This document shows, one piece after another, positions 50,378 through 61,721 of a stretch of 64,000 bases of DNA. The notes under the pieces are model-generated. The model did not search any database and was not told the DNA's origin. It saw only the letters and a program-made list of their open reading frames with translations. Origin of the DNA: Azolla caroliniana (lineage: Eukaryota > Polypodiophyta); the NCBI GenBank assembly GCA_043228905.1, contig JBHGNT010000078.1, positions 1-64,000 on the forward strand, in the 5' to 3' direction. The translations under genes and the position numbers were made by a program. Position 1 is the first letter of the stretch. The number at the start of each line of letters is the position of its first letter.

Positions 50378-52270
50378 CCCACAAGCCAAGCATGAACATT
50401 TTAATTTACTCACGGGGTCTCCTCCACTACCTTCTCAAATTTGCTAATTTCTTCATGTCATATCATATCTAGTGTTGTTAGCTTCGATTCGCATGTTTGA
50501 ACACAAAAATCCGATATCACACGAGCCAAGTATGAACATTTTAATTTACTAACGCCCTATTCTCCAATACCTGCTAAAAGTTGCTAATTTCTTCATGTCT
50601 CTCGACCTGTGTTTTAAAATTATAATTTTTCAATTCCATATCATAACTAGCGTTCTTAGCTTCGATTCGCATGTTTGAACACAAAAATCCGATATCACAC
50701 GAGCCAGGTATGAACATTTTAATTTACTGACGCGCTCTTCTCAACTCCTTCCTCAAATTTGCTAATTTCCTCATGTCTCTCGACCTGAGTTTCAAATTCT
50801 TGATTTTCTAATTCCATATCATAGCTAGTGTTGTTAGCTTCGATTCGCTTGTTTGAACACAAAAATCCGATATCCCACATGGCAGGCATGAACATTTTAA
50901 TTTACTCACGGGGTCTTCTCCACTACCTTCTCAAATTTGCTAATTTCTTCATGTCTTTCGACCTGAGTTTCAAAATCTTGATTTTTTAATTCCATATCAT
51001 AGCTAGTGTTGTTAGCTTCCATTCGCATGTTTGAACACAAAAATCCAATATCACACGAGCCAGGTATGAACATTTTAATTTACTAACGCGCTCTTCTCTA
51101 ATACCTCCTCAAATTTGCTAATTTCTTCATGTCTCTCGACCTGTGTTTGAAAATTATAATTTTTCAATTCTATATCATAACTAGCGTTCTTAGCTTCGAT
51201 TCGCAAGTTTGAACACAAAAATTTCATATCACACGAGCCAGGTATGAGCATTTTAATTTACTGACGCCCTCTTCTCAACTCCTTCCTCAAATTTGCTAAT
51301 TTCTTCATGTCTCTGGACCTGAGTTTCAAAGTCTTGATTTTTTAATTCTATATCATAGCTAGCGTTGTTAGCTTCGATTCGCATGTTTGAACACAAAAAT
51401 CCAATATCACACGAGCCAGGTATGAACATTTTAATTTACTAACGCGCTCTTCTCCAATACCTCCTGAAATTTGCTAATTTCTTTATGTCTCTCGACCTGT
51501 GTTTCAAAATTATAATTTATCAATTCTATATCATAACTAGCGTTCTTAGCTTCGATTCGCATGTTTGAACACAAAAAGCCGATATCACACGAGCCAGGTA
51601 TGAACATTTTAATTTACTAACGCGCTCTTCTCCAATACCTCCTCAAATTTGCTAATTTCTTCATGTCTCTCGACCTGTGTTTGAAAATTATAATTTTTCA
51701 ATTCTATATCATAACTAGCGTTCTTAGCTTCGATTCGCATGTTTGAACACAAAAATCCGATATCACACGAGCCAGGTATGAACATTTTAATTTACTAACG
51801 CGCTCTTCTCCAATACCTCCTCAAATTTGCTAATTTCTTCATGTCTCTCGACCTGTGTTTCAAAATTATAATTTTTCAATTCTATATCATAACTAGCGTT
51901 CTTAGCTTCGATTCGCATGTTTGAACACAAAAATCCGATATCACACGACCCAGGTATGAGCATTTTAATTTACTAACGCGCTCTTCTCAACTCCTTCCTA
52001 AAATTTGCAAATTTCTTCATGTCTCTGGACCTGAGTTTCAAAGTCTTGATTTTTTAATTCTATATCATAACTAGCATTGTTAGGTACGATTCGCATTTTT
52101 GAACACAAAAATGCGATATCCCAGAAGCCAGGTATGAACATTTTAATTTACTCACGGGGTCTTCTCCACTACCTTCTCAAATTTGCTAATTTCTTCATGT
52201 CTCTCGACCTGAGCTTCAAAATCTTGATTTTTCAATTCTATGTCATAGCTAGTGTTGTTAGCTTTGATTC
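50378..52270 (+). repeat. Beta-rich block with a 38-bp-deletion monomer
   Basis: The 140-bp monomer at 50391-50530 joins 'cttcatgtc' to 'atatcatatctagtg', a loss of 38 bp. It recurs at about 56876, 60065, 61576 and 62786. The undeleted parent of the 26-bp-deletion monomer lies at 51061-51100. The rest are standard beta monomers such as 51599-51776. No gene. Confidence 0.82.
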
Positions 52271-55200
52271 GCATGTTTGAACACAAAAATCCAATATCAG
52301 ACGAGCCAAGTATGAACATTTTAATTTACTAATGCGCTCTTCTCCAATACCTCCTCAAATTTGCTAATTTCTTCACATCTCTCGACCTGTGTTTCAAAAT
52401 TATAGTTTTTCAATTCTATATCATAACTAGCGTTCTTAGCTTCGATTCGCATGTTTGAACATAAAAATCCGATATCACACGAGCCAGGTATGAACACTTT
52501 AATTTATTGACGCGCTCTTCTCAACTCCTTCCTCAAATTTGCTAATTTCTTCATGTCTCTGGACCTGAGTTTCAAATTCTTGATTTTCCCATTCCATATC
52601 ATAGCTAGTGTTGTTAGCTTCGATTCGCATGTTTGAACACAAAAATCCGATATCCCAGAAGCCAGGCATGAACATTTTAATTTACTCACGGGGTCTTCTC
52701 CACTACCTTCTCAAATTTGCTAATTTCTTCATGTCTTTCGACCTGAGTTTCAAAATCTTGATTTTTTAATTCCATATCATAGCTAGTGTTGTTAGCTTCC
52801 ATTCGCATGTTTGAACACAAAAATCCAATATCACACGAGCCAGGCTCTTCTCTAATACCTCCTCAAATTTGCTAATTTCTTCATGTCTCTTGACCTGTAT
52901 TTGAAAATTATAATTTTTCAATTCTATATCATAACTAGCGTTCTTAGCTTCGATTCGCAAGTTTGAACACAAAAATCTCATATCACACGAGCCAGGTATG
53001 AGCATTTTAATTTTCTGACGCCCTCTTCTCAACTCCTTCCTCAAATTTGCTAATTTCTTCATATCTCTGGACCTGAGTTTCAAAGTCTTGATTTTTTAAT
53101 TCTATATCATAGCTAGCGTTGTTAGCTTCGATTCGCATGTTTGAACACAAAAATCCAATATCACACGAGCCAGGTATGAACATTTTAATTTTCTAACGCG
53201 CTCTTCTCCAATACCTCCTCAAATTTGCTAATTTCTTCATGTCTCTCGACCTGTGTTTCAAAATTATAATTTTTCAATTCTATATCATAACTAGCGTTCT
53301 TAGCTTCGATTCGCATGTTTGAACACAAAAATCCGATATAACACGACCCAGGTATGAGCATTTTAATTTACTAATGCGCTCTTCTCAACTCCTTCCTGTC
53401 TCTGGACCTGAGTTTCAAAGTCTTGATTTTTTAATTCCATATCATAGCTAGTGTTGTTAGCTTCGATTCGCATGTTTGAACATAAAAATCTGATATCACA
53501 CGAGCCAGGTATGAACATTTTAATTTACTCACGGGGTTTTCTCAACTCCTTCCTCAAGATTGCTAATTTCTTCATGTCTCTCGACCTGAGTTTCAAAATT
53601 ATAATTTTTCAATTCAATATCATAGCTAGCGTTGCTAGCTTCGATTCTCATGTTTGAACACAAAAATCTGATATCACACGAGCCAGCTATTAACATTTTA
53701 TTTTACTCACCGGGTCTTCTCACCTCCTTCCTCATCTTTGCTAATTTGTTAATATCTCTCGACCTGAGTCTCGAAATCTTGATGTTTTAATTCTATATCA
53801 TAGCTAGCGTTCTTAGCTTCGATTCACATTTTTGAACATAAAAATCCGATATCCCACAAGCCAGGCACGAACATTTTAATTTACTCACGGGGTCTTCTCC
53901 ACTAACTTCTCAAATTTGCTAATTTGTTTATGTCTCTCGACTTGAGTTTCAAAATCTTGATTTTTTAATTCCATATCATAGCTAGTGTTGTTAGCTTCGA
54001 TTCTCATGTTTGCACATAAAAATCTGATATCACACGAGCCAGGTATGAACATTTACTCACGGGGTTTCTCAACTCCTTCCTCAAGATTGCTAATTTCTTC
54101 ATGTCTGTCGACCTGTGTTTCAAAATTATAATATCACAAAATCTGATATCACAAAAGCCAGGTATAAACATATTAATTTACTCACGGGGTCTTCTCCACT
54201 ACCTGTTCAAATTTGCTAACTTCGTCAAGTCTCTAGACCGGTGTTTCAATTGAATATCATAGCTAGCGTTGTTAGCTTCGATTCGCATGTTTGAACACAA
54301 ACATCCGATATCACACGAGCCAGGTATGAACATTTTAAATGATTGACGGGGTCTTCTCCACTACCTCCTCAAATTTGCTAATTTCTTCATGCCTCTCGAC
54401 CTGAGTTTCAAAATCTTGATTTTTTAATTCTATATCATAGCTAGCGTTGCTAGCTTCGATTCGCATGTTTGAACACAAAAATCCGATATCACACGAGCCA
54501 GGTATGAATATTTTAATTTACTCACGGGGTCTTCTCAACTCGTTCCTCAAATATGCAAATATCTTCATGTCTCTCGACCTGTGTTTCAAAATCTTGATTT
54601 TTTAATTCCATATCATAGCTAGTATTCTTAGCTTCGATTCGCATGTTTGAACACAAAAATCCGATATAAATCGAGCCAGCTATGAACATTTTAATTTCCG
54701 AAGAGGGTCTTCTCCACCTGCTCGTCAAATTTGCTAATCTCTTCATGTCTCTCGACCTGAGTTTGAAAATGTTAATTTTTTCATTCCATACCATAGCTAG
54801 CATTGTTAGCTTCGATTCGCATATTTGAACACAAAAATCCGATATCACACCAGCCAGGTATGAACATTATAATTTACTCACGGGGTCTTCTCCACTACCT
54901 TCCCAATTTTGCTAATTTCTTCATGTCTCTCGACCTGAGTTTCAAAATCTTGATTTTTTAATTCCATATCATAGCTAGTATTCTTAGATTCGATTCGCAT
55001 GTTTGAACACAAAAATCCGATATCACACGAGCCAGGTATGAACATTTTAATTTACTCACTAGGTCTTCTCCACTACATTCTCCAATTTGCTAATTTCTTC
55101 ATTTCTCTCAACCTGAGTTTCAAAATCTTGATTTTTTAATTCTATATCCTAGCTAGCGTTGGTACCTTCGATTCCCATGTTTGAACACAAAATTACGATA

Positions 55201-55943
55201 TCACACGAGCCAGGTATGAACATTTTCATTTACTCACCGGGTCTTCTCCACTACCTCCTCAAATTTGCTAATTTCTTGATGTCTCTTGAACTGAGTTTCA
55301 AAATCTTGATTTTTTAATTGCATATCATAGCTAGCGTTGTTAGCTTCGATTCGCATGTTTGAACAAAAAAATCCAATATCACACGAGCCAGGTATGAACA
55401 TTTTAATTTACTCACGGGGTCTTCTCAACTCCTTCCTCAAATTTGCTAATTTCTTCATATCTCTCGACCTGTGTTTCAAAATCTTAATTTTCTAATTCCA
55501 TATCATAGCTAGCGTTGCTAGCTTCGATTCTCATGTTTGAACACAAAAATCCGATATCACACGAGCTAGATATGAACATTTTAATTTACACACCGGGTAT
55601 TCTCAACGCCCTCCTCAAGTTTGCTAATTTCCTCATGTCTCTCGATCTGAGTTTCAAAATCTTGATTTTCGAATTCTATATCATAGCTAGCGTTTTAGCT
55701 TCGATTCGCATGTTTGAACACAAACATCCGATATCACACGAGCCAGGTATGAACATTTTAAATTACTGACGGGGTCTTCTAAACTCCTTCCTCAAATTTG
55801 CTAATTTCCTCATGTCTCTAGACCTGAGTTTCAAAATTATATTTTTTAATTCTATATCATAGCTAGCGTTGTTAGCTTCGATTCGCATGTTTGAACACAA
55901 AAATCCGATATCACACGAGCCAGGTATGAACATTTTAATTTAC
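52271..55943 (+). repeat. 3.7-kb segment, right copy of the 10,101-bp-spaced pair
   Basis: Right partner of 42170-45842. One internal patch, about 55050-55480, matches 47070-47490 better than the expected 44950-45380: it has 'ctacattctccaatttgc', 'cttcatttctctcaacc', 'attctatatcctagc' and 'cacaaaattacg', where 44.9 kb has 'ctaccttctccaattt', 'catgtctctcaacc', 'attcgatatcctagc' and 'cacaaaaatacg'. That is the pattern expected of gene conversion or a second copying event. Confidence 0.87.
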
Positions 55944-58900
55944 TAACGCGCTCTTCTCCAATACCTCCTCAAATTTGCTAATTTCTTCATGTCTCTCGAC
56001 CTGTGTTTCAAAATTATAATTTTTCAATTCTATATCATAACTAGCGTTCTTAGCTTCGATTCGCATGTTTGAACACAAAAATCCGATATCACACGACCCA
56101 GGTATGAGCATTTTAATTTACTAACGCGCTCTTCTCAACTCCTTCCTAAAATTTGCAAATTTCTTCATGTCTCTGGACCTGAGTTTCAAAGTCTTGATTT
56201 TTTAATTCTATATCATAACTAGCGTTGTTAGGTACGATCCGCATTTTTGAACACAAAAATGCGATATCCCAGAAGCCAGGTATGAACATTTTAATTTACT
56301 CACGGGGTCTTCTCCACTACCTTCTCAAATTTGCTAATTTCTTCATGTCTCTCGACCTGAGCTTCAAAATCTTGATTTTTCAATTCTATGTCATAGCTAG
56401 TGTTGTTAGCTTTGATTCGCATGTTTGAACACAAAAATCCAATATCAGACGAGCCAAGTATGAACATTTTAATTTACTAATGCGCTCTTCTCCAATACCT
56501 CCTCAAATTTGCTAATTTCTTCACATCTCTCGACCTGTGTTTCAAAATTATAGTTTTTCAATTCTATATCATAACTAGCGTTCTTAGCTTCGATTCGCAT
56601 GTTTGAACACAAAAATCCGATATCACACGAGCCAGGTATGAACACTTTAATTTATTGACGCGCTCTTCTCAACTCCTTCCTCAATTTGCTAATTTCTTCA
56701 TGTCTCTGGACCTGAGTTTCAAATTCTTGATTTTCTAATTCCATAACATAGCTAGTGTTGTTAGCTTCGATTCGCATGTTTGAACACAAAAATCCGATAT
56801 CCCACAAGCCAGGCATGAACATTTTAATTTACTCACGGGGTCTCCTCCACTACCTTCTCAAATTTGCTAATTTCTTCATGTCATATCATATCTAGTGTTG
56901 TTAGCTTCGATTCGCATGTTTGAACACAAAAATCCAATATCACACGAGCCAAGTATGAACATTTTAATTTACTAACGCCCTATTCTCCAATACCTCCTAA
57001 AAGTTGCTAATTTCTTCATGTCTCTCGACCTGTGTTTGAAAATTATAATTTTTCAATTCCATATCATAACTAGCGTTCTTAGCTTCGATTCGCATGTTTG
57101 AACACAAAAATCCGATATCACACGACCCAGGTATGAACATTTTAATTTACTGACGCGCTCTTCTCAACTCCTTCCTCAAATTTGCTAATTTCTTCATGTC
57201 TCTGGACCTGAGTTTCAAATTCTTGATTTTCCCATTCCATATCATAGCTAGTGTTGTTAGCTTCGATTCGCATGTTTGAACACAAAAATCCGATATCCCA
57301 CAAGCCAGGCATGAACATTTTAATTTACTCACGGGGTCTTCTCCACTACCTTCTCAAATTTGCTAATTTCTTCATGTCTTTCGACCTGAGTTTCAAAATC
57401 TTGATTTTTTAATTCCATATCATAGCTAGTGTTGTTAGCTTCCATTCGCATGTTTGAACACAAAAATCCAATATCACACGAGCCAGGCTCTTCTCTAATA
57501 CCTCCTCAAATTTGCTAATTTCTTCATGTCTCTCGACCTGTGTTTGAAAATTATAATTTTTCAATTCTATATCATAACTAGCGTTCTTAGCTTCGATTCG
57601 CAAGTTTGAACACAAAATTCTCATATCACACGAGCCATGTATGAGCATTTTAATTTTCTGACGCCCTCTTCTCAACTCCTTCCTCAAATTTGCTAATTTC
57701 TTCATATCTCTGGACCTGAGTTTCAAAGTCTTGATTTTTTAATTCTATATCATAGCTAGCGTTGTTAGCTTCGATTCGCATGTTTGAACACAGAAATCCA
57801 ATATCACACGAGCCAGGTATGAACATTTTAATTTACTAACGCGCTCTTCTCCAATACCTCCTCAAATTTGCTAATTTCTTCATGTCTCTCGACCTGTGTT
57901 TCAAAATTATAATTTTTCAATTCTATATCATAACTAGCGTTCTTAGCTTCGATTCGCATGTTTGAACACAAAAATCCGATATCACACGACCCAGGTATGA
58001 GCATTTTAATTTACTAATGCGCTCTTCTCAACTCCTTCCTGTCTCTGGACCTGAGTTTCAAAGTCTTGATTTTTTAATTCCATATCATAGCTAGTGTTGT
58101 TAGCTTCGATTCGCATGTTTGAACATAAAAATCTGATATCACACGAGCCAGGTATGAACATTTTAATTTACTAACGGGGTTTTCTCAACTCCTTCCTCAA
58201 GATTGCTAATTTCTTCTTGTCTGTCGACCTGAGTTTCAAAATTATAATTTTTCAATTCAATATCATAGCTAGCGTTGCTAGCTTCGATTCTCATGTTTGA
58301 ACACAAAAATCTGATATCACACGAGCCAGCTATTAACATTTTATTTTACTCACCGGGTCTTCTCACCTCCTTCCTCATCTTTGCTAATTTGTTAATATCT
58401 CTCGACCTGAGTCTCGAAATCTTGATTTTTTAATTCTATATCATAGCTAGCGTTCTTAGCTTCGATTCACATTTTTGAACTGAGTTTCAAAATCTTGATT
58501 TTAATTGCATATCATAGCTAGCGTTGTTAGCTTCGATTCGCATGTTTGAACAAAAAAATCCAATATCACACGAGCCAGGTATGAACATTTTAATTTACTC
58601 ACGGGGTCTTCTCAACTCCTTCCTCAAATTTGCTAATTTCTTCATATCTCTCGACCTGTGTTTCAAAATCTTAATTTTCTAATTCCATATCATAGCTAGC
58701 GTTGCTAGCTTCGATTCTCATGTTTGAACACAAAAATCCGATATCACACGAGCTAGATATGAACATTTTAATTTACACACCGGGTATTCTCAACGCCCTC
58801 CTCAAGTTTGCTAATTTCCTCATGTCTCTCGATCTGAGTTTCAAAATCTTGATTTTTGAATTCTATATCATAGCTAGCGTTTTAGCTTCGATTCGCATGT

Positions 58901-60750
58901 TTGAACACAAACATCCGATATCACACGAGCCAGGTATGAACATTTTAAATTACTGACGGGGTCTTCTAAACTCCTTCCTCAAATTTGCTAATTTCCTCAT
59001 GTCTCTAGACCTGAGTTTCAAAATTATATTTTTTAATTCTATATCATAGCTAGCGTTGTTAGCTTCGATTCGCATGTTTGAACACAAAAATCCGATATCA
59101 CACGAGCCAGGTATGAACATTTTAATTTACTAACGCGCTCTTCTCCAATACCTCCTCAAATTTGCTAATTTCTTCATGTCTCTCGACCTGTGTTTGAAAA
59201 TTATAATTTTTCAATTCTATATCATAACTAGCGTTCTTAGCTTCGATTCGCATGTTTGAACACAAAAATCCGATATCACACGACCCAGGTATGAGCATTT
59301 TAATTTACTAACGCGCTCTTCTCAACTCCTTCCTAAAATTTGCAAATTTCTTCATGTCTCTGGACCTGAGTTTCAAAGTCTTGATTTTTTAATTCTATAT
59401 CATAACTAGCGTTGTTAGGTACGATTCGCATTTTTGAACACAAAAATGCGATATCCCAGAAGCCAGGTATGAACATTTTAATTTACTCACGGGGTCTTCT
59501 CCACTACCTTCTCAAATTTGCTAATTTGTTCATGTCTCTCGACCTGAGCTTCAAAATCTTGATTTTTCAATTCTATGTCATAGCTAGTGTTGTTAGCTTT
59601 GATTCGCATGTTTGAACACAAAAATCCAATATCAGACGAGCCAAGTATGAACATTTTAATTTACTAATGCGCTCTTCTCCAATACCTCCTCAAATTTGCT
59701 AATTTCTTCACATCTCTCGACCTGTGTTTCAAAATTATAGTTTTTCAATTCTATATCATAACTAGCGTTCTTAGCTTCGATTCGCATGTTTGAACACAAA
59801 AATCCGATATCACACGAGCCAGGTATGAACACTTTAATTTATTGACGCGCTCTTCTCAACTCCTTCCTCAAATTTGCTAATCTCTTCATGTCTCTGGACC
59901 TGAGTTTCAAATTCTTGATTTTCTAATTCCATAACATAGCTAGTGTTGTTAGCTTCGATTCGCATGTTTGAACACAAAAATCCGATATCCCACAAGCCAG
60001 GCATGAACATTTTAATTTACTCACGGGGTCTCCTCCACTACCTTCTCAAATTTGCTAATTTCTTCATGTCATATCATATCTAGTGTTGTTAGCTTCGATT
60101 CGCATGTTTGAACACAAAAATCCAATATCACACGAGCCAAGTATGAACATTTTAATTTACTAACGCCCTATTCTCCAATACCTCCTAAAAGTTGCTAATT
60201 TCTTCATGTCTCTCGACCTGTGTTTGAAAATTATAATTTTTCAATTCCATATCATAACTAGCGTTCTTAGCTTCGATTCGCATGTTTGAACACAAAAATC
60301 CGATATCACACGAGCCAGGTATGAACATTTTAATTTACTGACGCGCTCTTCTCAACTCCTTCCTCAAATTTGCTAATTTCTTCATGTCTCTGGACCTGAG
60401 TTTCAAATTCTTGATTTTCCCATTCCATATCATAGCTAGTGTTGTTAGCTTCGATTCGCATGTTTGAACACAAAAATCCGATATCCCACAAGCCAGGCAT
60501 GAACATTTTAATTTACTCACGGGGTCTTCTCCATTACCTTCTCAAATTTGCTAATTTCTTCATGTCTTTCGACCTGAGTTTCAAAATCTTGATTTTTTAA
60601 TTCCATATCATAGCTAGTGTTGTTAGCTTCCATTCGCATGTTTGAACACAAAAATCCAATATCACACGAGCCAGGCTCTTCTCTAATACCTCCTCAAATT
60701 TGCTAATTTCTTCATGTCTCTCGACCTGTGTTTGAAAATTATAATTTTTC
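55289..60750 (+). repeat. 3187-bp tandem unit, two copies
   Basis: Copy 1 is 55289-58475. Copy 2 starts at 58476 and remains aligned to about 60750 (55515/58702, 56225/59412, then 57409/60597 with one extra base from 'cctcaatttgc' / 'cctcaaatttgc' near 56690). The final part of copy 1, 57300-58475, matches 52660-53832 at an offset of 4643, so the unit itself was assembled from the 52-55 kb region. Confidence 0.87.
58466..58490 (+). repeat. Fusion boundary of the 3187-bp unit (1456-bp deletion)
   Basis: 'ttcacatttttgaac' continues 'tgagtttcaaaatcttga'. Relative to the 52-55 kb copy this joins 'cacatttttgaacataaaa' near 53836 to 'tcttgaactgagtttc' near 55287, across the shared 'ttgaac'. Offsets of 4643 before and 3187 after give a deletion of 1456 bp. 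That is not a multiple of 178, so the exchange was out of register. Confidence 0.88.
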
Positions 60751-61350
60751 AATTCCATATCATAACTAGCGTTCTTAGCTTCGATTCGCATGTTTGAACA
60801 CAAAAATCCGATATCACACGAGCCAGGTATGAACATTTTAATTTACTGACGCGCTCTTCTCAACTCCTTCCTCAAATTTGCTAATTTCTTCATGTCTCTG
60901 GACCTGAGTTTCAAATTCTTGATTTTCCCATTCCATATCATAGCTAGTGTTGTTAGCTTCGATTCGCATGTTTGAACACAAAAATCCGATATCCCACAAG
61001 CCAGGCATGAACATTTTAATTTACTCACGGGGTCTTCTCCACTACCTTCTCAAATTTGCTAATTTCTTCATGTCTTTCGACCTGAGTTTCAAAATCTTGA
61101 TTTTTTAATTCCATATCATAGCTAGTGTTGTTAGCTTCCATTCGCATGTTTGAACACAAAAATCCAATATCACACGAGCCAGGCTCTTCTCTAATACCTC
61201 CTCAAATTTGCTAATTTCTTCATGTCTCTCGACCTGTGTTTGAAAATTATAATTTTTCAATTCTATATCATAACTAGCGTTCTTAGCTTCGATTCGCAAG
61301 TTTGAACACAAAAATCCGATATCACACGAGCCAGGTATGAACACTTTAAT
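60335..61350 (+). repeat. 508-bp tandem doublet inside the 2719-bp unit
   Basis: 60335-60842 and 60843-61350 are 508 bp apart: three monomers minus the 26 bp lost from the 152-bp form. Differences seen: 'ctccattacc' / 'ctccactacc' and 'cgattcgcatg' / 'cgattcgcaag'. The doublet repeats at 63054-63561 and 63562 onward. Confidence 0.87.
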
Positions 61351-61721
61351 TTATTGACGCGCTCTTCTCAACTCCTTCCTCAAATTTGCTAATCTCTTCA
61401 TGTCTCTGGACCTGAGTTTCAAATTCTTGATTTTCTAATTCCATAACATAGCTAGTGTTGTTAGCTTCGATTCGCATGTTTGAACACAAAAATCCGATAT
61501 CCCACAAGCCAGGCATGAACATTTTAATTTACTCACGGGGTCTCCTCCACTACCTTCTCAAATTTGCTAATTTCTTCATGTCATATCATATCTAGTGTTG
61601 TTAGCTTCGATTCGCATGTTTGAACACAAAAATCCAATATCACACGAGCCAAGTATGAACATTTTAATTTACTAACGCCCTATTCTCCAATACCTCCTAA
61701 AAGTTGCTAATTTCTTCATGT
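61350..61721 (+). repeat. Copy of 59839-60210 closing the 2719-bp unit
   Basis: After the doublet the array jumps back: 'ggtatgaacactttaattta' is at 59822 and 61333 (offset 1511). At about 61716-61724 'catgtctct' switches from the expected 'cgacctgtg' to 'agacctgagtttc', which is the start of the next 2719-bp copy. Confidence 0.83.
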
